Assembly: GCF_947487515.1 (NCBI RefSeq)
Contig: NZ_CANKWO010000002.1
Location: 1 to 64,000, forward strand
Source: an uncultured Litoreibacter sp.
GTDB taxonomy: Bacteria > Pseudomonadota > Alphaproteobacteria > Rhodobacterales > Rhodobacteraceae
Length of the DNA: 64,000 nt
Direction: 5' to 3'
Shown one piece after another: positions 8,968 to 17,966 of the stretch (the stretch's first letter is position 1; every line of letters starts with the position of its first letter). Under the pieces are notes generated by a model that searched no databases, was not told the origin of the DNA, and worked only from the letters and a program-made list of their open reading frames with translations. The position numbers and the translations under genes were made by a program.

Positions 8968-10125
8968 ATGTCTAAAAATCAGCCAAATAGACTTCCCCAC
9001 TCACCTGCGCAACTCGCACGGGGACGCGTCAGGCATCTGTGGTTGTTGGTCAGCTTCCTCATCTTTTTTGCACTGCCTGTTGGCGGCGCGGCCCTCTATC
9101 TGTTCACTATGGCCAAGGACCAGTTCTCCTCGTCGGTCGGTTTTACGGTCAGAACAGCTGAGGCCTCAAGCGCAGCTGCTGATCTGTTAGGCGGCCTCTC
9201 GAGTTTCTCCGGTTCGAGTTCTTCCGACACAGACATTTTGTATGAATTCATACAAAGCCAGCAGTTGGTAAGCGCGATACACGAGGATCTCGACCTGCAT
9301 AAGATTTATACCCGCCACCATGACGAGGACCCGTACTTCTCGTTAAAACCTGGCGGCACCATCGAGGACTTGACGGCCTATTGGGGGCAGATGGTTAAAA
9401 TTTTCTATGATAGCGGGACAGGGTTGATCGAAATACGTGTAAACGCATTTGATCCAGACGAAGCCTTTCAAGTCGCGACTGCGATTTTTGACAAGAGTTC
9501 TGAGATGATCAATGAGCTCAGCGCGATCGCACGCGAAGACGCCACGCGGTATGCACGTGAAGAACTCGACACCGCCTTAGAGAAGCTCAAGAATGCCCGG
9601 CAGGCCATTCTGGAATACCGCGCAGAAACTCAAATTGTCGATCCGCAGGCAGACCTTCAGGGTCAAATGGGCATTCTCAACAACCTGCAGCAACAACTTG
9701 CCGCGGCCTTGATTGAACTTGATCTTCTGCGTGAAACCACGCGGCGAAATGACCCTCGCATCCTTCAGGCTGAAAATCGCATTAAGGTTATCGAGGATCG
9801 CATCGTTGATGAACGCGCAAAGTTCGGGGCTGGCAGCGATTCCGCAGGCGAAGACTACGTGTCGATTATCGGTGAATTCGAGCGGCTTAATGTGGACTTA
9901 GAGTTCGCCCAAAGCGCTTATATCACCTCCCTTGCGACCTACGACGGGTCGATCGCGGATGCACAGCGCCAAAGCCGCTATTTGGCGGCCTACCTAAAAC
10001 CGTCAATCGCAGAGCGGGCACTATATCCGGAACGTTCAACCATATTGCTATTGGTTGCGGTCTTTGCCTTCCTGTTTTGGACGATCGCCTCCTTGGTGTA
10101 TTACAGCATTCGCGACAGAGCCTAA
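8968..10125 (+). CDS. kpsE: Capsule export inner-membrane protein (KpsE/CtrB/BexC-like)
   Basis: This is a polysaccharide co-polymerase/membrane-periplasmic auxiliary protein that links the inner-membrane ABC transporter to the outer-membrane export channel. The 385-residue protein has the expected layout: an N-terminal membrane segment at about residues 27-49, a long periplasmic region with coiled-coil stretches at about 190-310, and a C-terminal membrane segment at about 357-379. The proline-containing KPSIAERALYPER just before the last segment is typical of the family. The next gene, kpsT, starts 4 bp after the stop, indicating an operon. Confidence 0.88.
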   Translation: MSKNQPNRLPHSPAQLARGRVRHLWLLVSFLIFFALPVGGAALYLFTMAKDQFSSSVGFTVRTAEASSAAADLLGGLSSFSGSSSSDTDILYEFIQSQQLVSAIHEDLDLHKIYTRHHDEDPYFSLKPGGTIEDLTAYWGQMVKIFYDSGTGLIEIRVNAFDPDEAFQVATAIFDKSSEMINELSAIAREDATRYAREELDTALEKLKNARQAILEYRAETQIVDPQADLQGQMGILNNLQQQLAAALIELDLLRETTRRNDPRILQAENRIKVIEDRIVDERAKFGAGSDSAGEDYVSIIGEFERLNVDLEFAQSAYITSLATYDGSIADAQRQSRYLAAYLKPSIAERALYPERSTILLLVAVFAFLFWTIASLVYYSIRDRA

Positions 10126-10129
10126 GCCC

Positions 10130-10813
10130 ATGATTGAACTACGCGGTTTGACCAAAACCTACAAAGGACGGCGCACGATGACGGTTGTTGCGAACAACAT
10201 TCATCATGTTTTCCCCTCCGGCGAGTCGATCGCGTTGCTCGGCAGAAACGGCGCGGGGAAATCCACCTTGCTAAGTATGATTGCGGGCACCGTTCGCCCG
10301 GATAGCGGCGAGATTATTCGTAAGGGTCGGATTTCATATCCGGTGGGCTTTGCAGGCAGCTTTCACCCCGATTTAACGGGCGCTCAAAATGCGCGTTTCG
10401 TGGCTCGGATATATGGGGCAGATTCAGATCAATTGGTCGAATTTGTCCGCAATTTCGCGGCTCTTGGACATCACTTTCATATGCCATTCAGAGGCTATTC
10501 TTCTGGTATGCGATCCCGACTGGCATTTGGTGTGTCCATGGGGATTCCTTTCGACACCTACTTGGTCGACGAAGTCACAAGTGTCGGCGACGCCGCCTTT
10601 CGCAAACGAAGTCACGCCATTTTTATGCATCGGATGAAAACAGCCGGCGCGATTGTTGTAAGTCACTCCACAGCCACAATGAAAGCCATGTGCACATCTG
10701 GGGCGGTGCTCGAAAATGGCCGGTTGTTCTACTACGAACGCGTAGAACGCGCGATCGAACATTACGAAGACATGCTGGACCCAAAAGAAGCCAAAGCCGC
10801 GCCAAAGGCATAG
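10130..10813 (+). CDS. kpsT: Capsule/polysaccharide ABC exporter, ATPase (KpsT-like)
   Basis: This is the ATP-binding subunit of the polysaccharide exporter. The sequence shows Walker A GRNGAGKST at about residues 39-47, the ABC signature YSSGMRSRLAFG, Walker B TYLVDEVTSVGD and the switch histidine in VVSHS. LVDEVTSVGD and the about 227-residue length are typical of KpsT/CtrD rather than of general ABC ATPases. The start is ATG 10130 (MIELRGLTKTY), 4 bp after kpsE; the frame remains open upstream inside kpsE, but that extension is not family-like. Its stop lies 20 bp from the stop of the convergent protease gene. Confidence 0.93.
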   Translation: MIELRGLTKTYKGRRTMTVVANNIHHVFPSGESIALLGRNGAGKSTLLSMIAGTVRPDSGEIIRKGRISYPVGFAGSFHPDLTGAQNARFVARIYGADSDQLVEFVRNFAALGHHFHMPFRGYSSGMRSRLAFGVSMGIPFDTYLVDEVTSVGDAAFRKRSHAIFMHRMKTAGAIVVSHSTATMKAMCTSGAVLENGRLFYYERVERAIEHYEDMLDPKEAKAAPKA

Positions 10814-10832
10814 GGCTTTTGCTTTTGCCAGA

Positions 10833-12854
10833 TCAGGAAATGTCGAAAGTGCTACCGCCGATGCGAATGTTGATCTCTGCTTCGCTTTCGCCGTCGACCA
10901 GAGCCCAAAGAATCTGGCCAGTTTCGCGGTAGATTACGAATGCTTCGGCAACACCACTGTCACCGACGCGATCAGTATTCGCGTAGTTTACTTGGAAGTC
11001 ATCTACGGAGGCATCCCCATTTGCAAACAGCAGAACGTCGCCGTCAGCAGATGTGTAGTCCTGAATCCAATCGGACCCATGCCCAGCTAGACCGATATGG
11101 TAGAATTCGTCTGCACCGGCCCCGCCGTTCACACGGTCACTACCAAAGCCACCATTGATAAAATCGTCGCCATTGCCGCCGAAGATCGCGTCGCTAAACG
11201 CCGACCCAGTAATCACGTCGTCTCCGTCCTGACCAATCAGTCGATCAACTCCGAAGCCGCCCAGAATGATATCATCCCCAGAACCGCCATAGACTTCATC
11301 ATTGCCATATCCTGCATCGACAAAGTCGTTTCCGGCACCCGTTGAGATTTCGTCGCGCAGGTCGGCCGCAGTATCTCCGCCATAAATGAAGTCATCGCCG
11401 CTCCCGGTGTTGATCCGGTCAAACCCGTCCCCACCGTAGATCGTGTCTCCGCCACCACCACCAACGATGATGTCATTACCAGCGCCTCCGTTGATCATGT
11501 TGCTTGCCGAGTTTCCGGTAACGTTGTCGGTCCCAGAGCCCCCAACGTAATTCTCAATCAGCGTCCCACGAGCAATCGCGAGATTTCCAACCTGATCCCC
11601 GAAGTCTGAAATTGCTTCCGAGTTCAGATCAATACGGTTGTTGGTCGTCAAATAGGACAAATCGATCGTATCGACGCCGCTTTGGTCGTAAATTGTGCCG
11701 ACAATCGGCGCCGACGCATTGATCGAGGAGTTCGGCGAGCCTGTGACCGTCGCAAAATACTGATCAAGGTAGTTTCCGAGGCTGGACTCGCGCCCCCAAA
11801 CCGTATCCCCCCCTGTGGCGGACACCTCAGTTGGCGCCCCATAGAGGTTTTGGATCGCTACGATATCGGCCATCATAACTGTCAGCGGTGTTCCGTAGCT
11901 GCCCACGACCGTCGAATTTTCGGTCTGGCTAAAGTAGCTCATCACGGAGACTTGGTAGCTGTCATTGGCGAAGGTGTTATCGGTGCCATAAGTCGCATTC
12001 CCATTGTAGTCACCTTGGTGACCAAGACCGATCGCGTGACCGATTTCGTGGACATAGGCCAGGAATGTGTAGCTGTCTAAACTCGCGCCCGCATCGCTGA
12101 TCCAATCGGACGAAACGTTAACAGTTGAGGATTCAATAAACCCATTGAACACCTGAGACTGAGCAAAGGCACCGTCTTGATCATCGTCAAAGGTAATGTC
12201 TGCCGATCCACCAGTGACACTGAATTCAATGTCCGCGACCATTTCCCACGCATCAAAAGCCCAGCGAGCCAGCTGTTGCCCCTGCCCCGTCAAAGCAGAG
12301 ATGTTTACCGTGATGACATTATCAAGCGATGTATCAAATTGGCGTTGGGACCCACCCCAATAGCCTTCGGTCAAAAACAAAGCCAGCTCATCTAAGGTTG
12401 CCGTCGGTGCCGGTATCGGCGGAAGTGTATCTTCCACAGTCAGCGTGTACGTCCCTGTTTGGGTCGGGCTATAGGCCTCTGCAACTAAGTAATATGTCCC
12501 CGTTGTCTGGGCAACATAAGTAATTTGGGAATCCCTCAAAGCCCCCCCATCATCGTTTTGTGTAATGACCGTTCCGGATGCATCCGCAAGATACAAATAT
12601 GTATCTGTCAAACTGCCGCCGCCGCCGCCAATCCCAGAAAGGTTAATGTCGTAAGCATAGCCCTCAACAAGAGAAATTCGGACAAAATCTGTATCACCGG
12701 CCGTGATTGTTCCAACGAAGCTGTCATTTACATTCATGCCATATTGGGTAGAAATAGCGCTTCTGGCATCGCCGAACGTTTCACGAACAACTGCAAAATC
12801 AGGGGCTAGGCTCGGCAGCGGCGTGCCTGCTTCCATCATACATAATAAACACAT
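10833..12854 (-). CDS. Serralysin-like M10 metalloprotease with RTX repeats
   Basis: This is a secreted zinc metalloprotease of 673 residues. An N-terminal beta domain at about residues 40-140 resembles the PPC (pre-peptidase C-terminal) fold, with TGTYYLVAEAY and TGTYTLTVED. The catalytic motif HEIGHAIGLGH is at about 269-279 and the Met-turn SVMSYF near 305. RTX nonapeptides (GGAGNDxIxGG) run from about residue 450 to 590, and the last 90 residues resemble the tail of the RTX protein at 13492-15867. There is no Sec signal peptide. RTX repeats and the C-terminal tail point to type I secretion in a calcium-dependent form, but no type I ABC transporter lies in this window. The tandem start Mets allow a few alternative starts. 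Confidence 0.9.
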   Translation of the reverse strand: MCLLCMMEAGTPLPSLAPDFAVVRETFGDARSAISTQYGMNVNDSFVGTITAGDTDFVRISLVEGYAYDINLSGIGGGGGSLTDTYLYLADASGTVITQNDDGGALRDSQITYVAQTTGTYYLVAEAYSPTQTGTYTLTVEDTLPPIPAPTATLDELALFLTEGYWGGSQRQFDTSLDNVITVNISALTGQGQQLARWAFDAWEMVADIEFSVTGGSADITFDDDQDGAFAQSQVFNGFIESSTVNVSSDWISDAGASLDSYTFLAYVHEIGHAIGLGHQGDYNGNATYGTDNTFANDSYQVSVMSYFSQTENSTVVGSYGTPLTVMMADIVAIQNLYGAPTEVSATGGDTVWGRESSLGNYLDQYFATVTGSPNSSINASAPIVGTIYDQSGVDTIDLSYLTTNNRIDLNSEAISDFGDQVGNLAIARGTLIENYVGGSGTDNVTGNSASNMINGGAGNDIIVGGGGGDTIYGGDGFDRINTGSGDDFIYGGDTAADLRDEISTGAGNDFVDAGYGNDEVYGGSGDDIILGGFGVDRLIGQDGDDVITGSAFSDAIFGGNGDDFINGGFGSDRVNGGAGADEFYHIGLAGHGSDWIQDYTSADGDVLLFANGDASVDDFQVNYANTDRVGDSGVAEAFVIYRETGQILWALVDGESEAEINIRIGGSTFDIS

Positions 12855-12892
12855 TGGCGCTTTAAATCCTGTTTATCTGATTGCTCGCCAAG

Positions 12893-13429
12893 TCACTGGC
12901 GTAAGGTAAATCTAAGTCTGCGCGAACTGTCGAGCAACTTTGTGACAATTTTTTTGTATTCCGTCACATCATTCTTTTTGTGTGACGTCATACGTACTTC
13001 TGACCCATAGTGGCCAGCGCTTTTTCCGGCTTTGAACACTCCGATTCTGCCAGAAAATACCCCGTTGCTCTTGGAAGACACAGCCAAATCCAATCCAATA
13101 TCATTTGGACGGGTGGGAACCACATCTGACCGCTCAACGCGACGAATTACTTTTTTCGGAGCCTGTTCAGACAGCATTTGAATGAGCGTCTGGCAAAGGG
13201 TTTGCATTGGTGGTGTTTGATCCACGCAACTAACTCTGATTACGTCTTTATTTGGGGTTCGGCTTAAGGCATCCGTCGCCGCAAACGTGCTGATCACACC
13301 AGTCGTCACGATCAAAAAAGCTGGTTTCAGAGAAAGGCTCCCCAGACGCTCAAAAAGCGTTGAATGCCGCATACATTGGATTTCCAATGCAGGTGCCTTT
13401 TGGTTTCCTTCAAACACGTCGTAACCCAT
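12893..13429 (-). CDS. Hypothetical protein, possibly exported
   Basis: I do not recognise the family. The 178-residue frame contains a hydrophobic stretch (PAFLIVTTGVISTFAATDA) at about residues 36-54. If translation begins at the internal ATG at 13372 (MRHSTLFERL...), this becomes a classical N-terminal signal peptide with cleavage near ATDA; GGAA lies upstream of that ATG. The mature part is small and basic with two Cys in the SCVDQTPPMQTLCQ region, which could form a disulfide. It lies between the two RTX genes on the same strand and may be expressed with them. An exported accessory role is only a guess. Confidence 0.55.
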   Translation of the reverse strand: MGYDVFEGNQKAPALEIQCMRHSTLFERLGSLSLKPAFLIVTTGVISTFAATDALSRTPNKDVIRVSCVDQTPPMQTLCQTLIQMLSEQAPKKVIRRVERSDVVPTRPNDIGLDLAVSSKSNGVFSGRIGVFKAGKSAGHYGSEVRMTSHKKNDVTEYKKIVTKLLDSSRRLRFTLRQ

Positions 13430-13491
13430 AATAAATCTTGCTATGTTATGGCAGAGATTAAGACAAAATTAAGTCTTTCTGCCTCGCTACT

Positions 13492-15867
13492 TTATGAGAG
13501 CAGATCGAATGCAGAACCTGATCCAATTTGCAGCATCAGACTATCGTTTTCAGATCCATCAACCAATGCCCACAGCACTTGATTGGTCGGGCGATAAATC
13601 ACAAAGGCCTCAGCCACGCCGGCCTGACCTGCATTTTCGGTCTCGGCAAAATTGACGCGAAAGTCGTCGGCTGTTGCCCCAGAGATTGCGGCAACCAGAG
13701 TGTCACCCTCCAAACTCGTGAAGTCCTGAATCCAGTCCGAGCCGTGATCAAAAATTCCCAAATGGTAGAAAACATCGCCTCCACTGCCACCGTTGACACG
13801 GTCATGGCCAAAGCCACCGTTAATGAAATCGCTCCCGTCTCCACCAAATATCATATCGCTGAGCGGCCCCCCCGTGATGATGTCATCCCCATTTTGACCA
13901 ATCAACCGATCGGCACCAAAGCCACCAATAATTGTGTCGTCACCATCGCCACCGTAAACAAGATCGTTTCCATAGCCGGCGTCGACAAAATCATCACCGG
14001 CATTGGCAGAAATCTCGTCACGTAGATCGGCACTATCGAAGCCACCATAGATGGTGTCGTTACCTGATCCGCCTACGATTCTATCGTAGCCATTCCCGCC
14101 ATAGATTTGGTCGTCGCCTGCCGCTCCTTGGAGCATGTCATTGCCGTTCCGCCCCCGCATCGTATCTTGGCCAGCCCCACCGATCAGTGAATCGTCGCCG
14201 GTCGTCCCAAGCAAAGTCATTCCCGGCTCGGGGTCGGGATCAGGGTCGGGGTCAGGTGCTGGATCAGGATCAGGGTCGGGAGTAGGATCCGGGTCAGGGT
14301 CCGGTGTTGGATCGGGATCGGGTGTAGGATCAGGATCGGGTGTTGGGTCAGGATCAGGGTTCGGATCAGGAGGGTTAAAATCCGGCACACCCGGAGCGTT
14401 CCCCACAAAATGATGGTCTAGGTCAAAAAACGTCGACGGCAGAAAGTCATCTGCGGTCAAACTCTCTCTCGATGCGCTGGTTATGCTAAGCGTCATCCCC
14501 TGATAGGATAATTCAGCGCCTTCCATCGTCGGGACAACCGCTATCTGGGATAAGTTTGACAACATAACCAATTGGGGAAACACAATCCTATCTATTCGTG
14601 ATTGAAAGTCGGTGATGTGCCCAAGATGTCCGGTGGTTTCAAGCGGCAGATCAAAAACAAAGTGATCTTCGCCCGCTCCACCCGTCAATGTAACATCCAG
14701 ATTCCGCGCGACCAAAACATCTGTTTGCCCTGTCCCATCGAGCGTGATGCCACTTTGGTCTGAAACGCGTGTGACACCGATGTCCGCGACCGGCAAGCTT
14801 AGCAATGTCACTCCTTCTTCATGGGTACTCGATACGAAAACCTGAATGACATCTCCGTTTTGAATGGCCGTCAGCGCGCTTACAGAATCCAGCGTAATAT
14901 CCGTCGTGTCGATCAAGGTATCCAAATGGATCAAGCGCCCAGTCGGCAGCAACTGCAGAACGCTTACCCCCCCATCAGTCCCACCCACAAAGACTAAGGA
15001 AGACCCACCCACTTCAAGAGTGGCCATGGCGCATACCCCGTGAAATCGCGTCATCGCGGTATCTACCGCCTGATCCAATGCGACAAGCTCACCCGTTGGC
15101 AGCACCTCTACAACTGAAATGGTGCTACTTCCTGCTCCGGCAACCAGCACCACGGACCGCCCGACCATATCAACAGCCAAAACAATTTCAGGGGCATTGA
15201 TCCCCAGTCCAGTTTCCGCACCGACAAGGTCGATTTGGTTCAAGCTGCCGCTCGGTGCGACCCCAAAGGAAGCTACCGCGTCAGCACCTGCTGCGACGCC
15301 AATCAAGAAGCTCTGCCCGCCGCTCTCAACTTGCGCAAGGTCCCTAAGAGCCACGGAAGCTGCGCCAACCGCAGTTGCCACAAGATTTGTGACCCCCAAC
15401 GATGTCACAACGCCAGCTCCATCAATCCGGTCAACCTCGATCTGTGTTCCAGAACCGGAGATAGAGTAGGAAAAAACCGCTCCTCCTTGTTCGATCCTTA
15501 CGGTGTCGATCACAGGCCTGTCAAAAGATGAACCCAGATCAAGTGACCCCGTCAGCTCTAGACTCCCATCACTCTCTAGCGAGAGGTTTCGTATCGAATG
15601 TCCCTGAATACCAGTGACGATGGCGCTGCCGGAAGATGTTAGGGCAAGTGCACCATCTGCGCCGGCGGTCACATTTCCAGGGATGCTCAGAGTGTCTCGA
15701 TGTGACACATTATGCCCAGAAGAGATTTCAAAACTCTCTATCGATAAGTTTCCATTGTACCCAACAAGAAGGAATGTTGATCCCCCCAATTGATAGGTTG
15801 TTAAGGAACTCACATGAGACGTGACTTCTCCAATCGGAAAAATCACGTCCTGAACGAATAATTGCAT
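13492..15867 (-). CDS. RTX calcium-binding protein with Pro-Asp linker
   Basis: The 791-residue product is probably secreted by a type I system. Residues 1 to about 370 are beta-rich, with repeated hydrophobic-Gly/Ser patterns suggestive of a beta-propeller (for example SSLVFVGGTDGGVSVLQLLPTGRL). Residues about 375-480 form a second beta domain. A Pro-Asp linker at about 495-548 is followed by RTX nonapeptides (about 555-700) and a 90-residue C-terminal domain. The segment from FVDAGYGND to FVIYR and WALVDG is closely similar to the C-terminus of the M10 protease, so the two share a secretion/folding module. There is no N-terminal signal peptide. Function is unknown: a matrix protein, adhesin or enzyme are all possible. 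Confidence 0.78.
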   Translation of the reverse strand: MQLFVQDVIFPIGEVTSHVSSLTTYQLGGSTFLLVGYNGNLSIESFEISSGHNVSHRDTLSIPGNVTAGADGALALTSSGSAIVTGIQGHSIRNLSLESDGSLELTGSLDLGSSFDRPVIDTVRIEQGGAVFSYSISGSGTQIEVDRIDGAGVVTSLGVTNLVATAVGAASVALRDLAQVESGGQSFLIGVAAGADAVASFGVAPSGSLNQIDLVGAETGLGINAPEIVLAVDMVGRSVVLVAGAGSSTISVVEVLPTGELVALDQAVDTAMTRFHGVCAMATLEVGGSSLVFVGGTDGGVSVLQLLPTGRLIHLDTLIDTTDITLDSVSALTAIQNGDVIQVFVSSTHEEGVTLLSLPVADIGVTRVSDQSGITLDGTGQTDVLVARNLDVTLTGGAGEDHFVFDLPLETTGHLGHITDFQSRIDRIVFPQLVMLSNLSQIAVVPTMEGAELSYQGMTLSITSASRESLTADDFLPSTFFDLDHHFVGNAPGVPDFNPPDPNPDPDPTPDPDPTPDPDPTPDPDPDPTPDPDPDPAPDPDPDPDPEPGMTLLGTTGDDSLIGGAGQDTMRGRNGNDMLQGAAGDDQIYGGNGYDRIVGGSGNDTIYGGFDSADLRDEISANAGDDFVDAGYGNDLVYGGDGDDTIIGGFGADRLIGQNGDDIITGGPLSDMIFGGDGSDFINGGFGHDRVNGGSGGDVFYHLGIFDHGSDWIQDFTSLEGDTLVAAISGATADDFRVNFAETENAGQAGVAEAFVIYRPTNQVLWALVDGSENDSLMLQIGSGSAFDLLS
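14222..14376 (-). repeat. Low-complexity repeat encoding the (DP)n linker
   Basis: Short direct repeats of the form GGATCAGGATCGGGT or GGGTCAGGATC run through this interval on the plus strand. On the minus strand they encode alternating Asp-Pro with occasional Thr, Ala, Asn and Glu. Such runs are prone to length change by slippage. Here the repeat separates the beta-rich N-terminal part of the RTX protein from its calcium-binding repeats. Confidence 0.85.
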
Positions 15868-16040
15868 AACCTGCTCCGAGCCTCCAAGACTTCGACAGGT
15901 TAAGGAAATGATCGATTTGGCCGTCTCATTTCGGTATCAAATTTGGCCGTTTCTATGTTCTATGACTCTAGTTTTAGATAGATACGAGTTATACCAATTG
16001 GGTCGTCGAGATTGACCCCCAAGAAAGCGCCCGAACACAC

Positions 16041-17015
16041 GTGCCTCAAGAGCAGGAAACACCAATGGAAGACCAATCCGCCTTGGACGCGAAGGCACAG
16101 CACTGTGCTGTGGTGGTGTGTACCTATAACGGATCGCAGTTCTTGCAGGCGCAATTGGACAGCATCGCGGCACAGTCTTTGCCCCCCGACACGATCCTGA
16201 TTTCAGACGACGGATCGACAGATCAAACACGTGAAGTTGCCAAAGCTTGGGCGGCAAATTGGACCGGCGGCAAGGCGATCATCTGTGACGGCCCGCAAAA
16301 AGGGTTTGCTGCGAACTTCCTCAGCGCACTCTCTGGGATCACGTCCACAACCCAATACGTGGCCCTCTCGGATCAAGACGACATATGGTTCCCTGACAAG
16401 CTGGCCCGTGCGGTGAAGGCTTTGGGCGCGGCCCCGAGCCGCCCTGCCCTATACGGCTCTGCTACTTTGGAATGCGACTTTGATCTGAAACCCAACAGAA
16501 TATCTCGGCGGGCCACGGTTGATCTGACCTTCAATCACGCCATCGGGCAGAATTTTGCAGGCGGAAACACAATGCTGTTGAACGCCGCCGCCCTGAAGTT
16601 GGTTCAAGCCGCGAATGATCGAGGTATAGAGGTGCCCGTCCATGATTGGTGGCTCTATCAGTTGGTCTCTGGCGCCGGGGGGAACGTTCTCTTCGATCCT
16701 GAGCCCAGCTTGTACTATCGTCAACACGGCGCGAACCAAATCGGAAGTGCGGCTGGCATGATGGCTATGTCCAAGCGTCTGCGGCGCATGGCACGCGGGG
16801 ATTACCGCGGGTGGAACACGGCCAACCTACATGCGTTGGATGTGTGTAAGGATATGCTGACGGCCAGCCATGCCGACACGTTAAACCAAGTTATACGTGG
16901 CCGTGATGCTGGCCTGCGCAACAGGTTGTCGCTGCTGCGCGACCCGGGTCTCTATCGGCAAGGACTGGTAGGCCAGATGGGCCTTGCGCTGGCGTTGGCG
17001 CTTCGGCGGTACTAA
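16041..17015 (+). CDS. Glycosyltransferase family 2
   Basis: This is a GT-A fold glycosyltransferase, cytosolic or membrane-associated. Residues about 22-32 carry VVVCTYNGSQFL, followed by ISDDGSTD, the nucleotide-binding DDGS motif. ALSDQDDIWFP near residue 115 is the DxD metal-binding motif as seen in WbbL-like rhamnosyltransferases. VHDWWLYQL and YYRQHGANQIG also fit that group, so a rhamnosyltransferase role is plausible with the rfb genes present. A GTG start at 16041 or ATG at 16065 are both possible. Its last bases overlap the end of the convergent rfbA by 4 bp. Confidence 0.85.
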   Translation: MPQEQETPMEDQSALDAKAQHCAVVVCTYNGSQFLQAQLDSIAAQSLPPDTILISDDGSTDQTREVAKAWAANWTGGKAIICDGPQKGFAANFLSALSGITSTTQYVALSDQDDIWFPDKLARAVKALGAAPSRPALYGSATLECDFDLKPNRISRRATVDLTFNHAIGQNFAGGNTMLLNAAALKLVQAANDRGIEVPVHDWWLYQLVSGAGGNVLFDPEPSLYYRQHGANQIGSAAGMMAMSKRLRRMARGDYRGWNTANLHALDVCKDMLTASHADTLNQVIRGRDAGLRNRLSLLRDPGLYRQGLVGQMGLALALALRRY

Positions 17016-17884
17016 GCGATCAACGACAGTAGATATTTTCCGTATTCCGACTTTTGGTAAAGCTCGCCCAGCTTGCGCAGGTCGGCCTCATTGATCCAGC
17101 CTTGGTCAAACGCGATTTCTTCTGGGCAGCCGGTTTGCATGCCTTGGCGTTTTTGTAGGGTGCGCACAAAATTGCCTGCATCCAAAAGGCTGCCGTGCGT
17201 CCCCGTGTCTAACCAAGCAAAGCCGCGGCCCATGCGTTGCACATTCAGCTCGCCGTCCGCCAGATAGGTTTGCAACAAGGAAGTGATCTCAAGCTCGCCA
17301 CGCTCGGACGGGGTAATCGCGCGGGCGCGTCGGGGTGCTGATCCGTCCAAGAAATACAGCCCCGTTACCGCATAATTGCTGGGCGGCACTTCGGGCTTCT
17401 CGATCAGGTCGATAACCTTGCCGGCCTCATCCATCGCAACCACGCCGTAGCGCTCTGGGTCAGTGACGCGGTAGCCAAAGACAGTTCCCCCTTCGGCGGA
17501 TTGATCGGCCTCGGTCAGCAATTCAACCAATCCGTGCCCAAAGAAAATATTGTCCCCCAAAACCATGACACTCGGCGCGCCATCAAGGAAATCTTCAGCC
17601 AGCAAATAGGCCTGCGCGAGGCCATCGGGGCTTGGTTGCTCGATAAACTCCAGCGAGATGCCCCATTGGCTTCCGTCCTTCAGCAAGCTTTTGAACTGGG
17701 CCTGATCCTGAGGTGTCGTGATGATCGCTACCTCGCGAATACCTGCAAGCATCAAGACGCTCAACGGGTAGTAGATCATCGGCTTGTCATAGATGGGCAT
17801 CAGCTGCTTGGAGATGCCATGCGTAATCGGGTAAAGACGCGTCCCAGAGCCTCCGGCCAGAATGATGCCTTTACGTTGTGTCAT
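17012..17884 (-). CDS. rfbA: Glucose-1-phosphate thymidylyltransferase
   Basis: RmlA/RfbA joins dTTP and glucose-1-phosphate to dTDP-glucose, the first step toward dTDP-L-rhamnose. The 290-residue protein has ILAGGSGTRLYPIT (nucleotide-binding), SKQLMPIYDKPMIYYPLS, LGDNIFFG, VFGYRVTDPERYGVV and IEKPEVPPSNYAVTGLY, all diagnostic of RmlA. The ATG at 17884 is preceded by GAGG. It is separated by 9-15 kb and orientation from rfbCBD, so the four rhamnose genes are not one operon here. It lies 82 bp downstream of the export lipoprotein gene on the same strand and could be cotranscribed with it. Confidence 0.96.
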   Translation of the reverse strand: MTQRKGIILAGGSGTRLYPITHGISKQLMPIYDKPMIYYPLSVLMLAGIREVAIITTPQDQAQFKSLLKDGSQWGISLEFIEQPSPDGLAQAYLLAEDFLDGAPSVMVLGDNIFFGHGLVELLTEADQSAEGGTVFGYRVTDPERYGVVAMDEAGKVIDLIEKPEVPPSNYAVTGLYFLDGSAPRRARAITPSERGELEITSLLQTYLADGELNVQRMGRGFAWLDTGTHGSLLDAGNFVRTLQKRQGMQTGCPEEIAFDQGWINEADLRKLGELYQKSEYGKYLLSLIA

Positions 17885-17913
17885 AGGTCCTCGGTGGTTG
17901 AGTGCGTTTTAGA

Positions 17914-17933
17914 AAGGGCGATCAATCACCCTT
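17914..17933 (-). terminator. Short hairpin between wza-like gene and rfbA
   Basis: On the minus strand AAGGGTGA and TCGCCCTT form an eight-pair stem (one G-U) with a TTGA loop. It is followed by TTTCTAAAA rather than a clean T run. It may attenuate transcription between the two genes or be chance. Confidence 0.25.
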
Positions 17934-17966
17934 CGCACAAATATAGCCCCAATGGTTAAAACTGCG

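Noticed and set aside
14222-14376. CRISPR-like short repeats
   Set aside because: The repeats have no spacers and encode an Asp-Pro linker in a long open frame.
15937-16257. Minus-strand 106-residue frame upstream of the GT2 gene
   Set aside because: Overlaps the GT2 start on the other strand; no family features.
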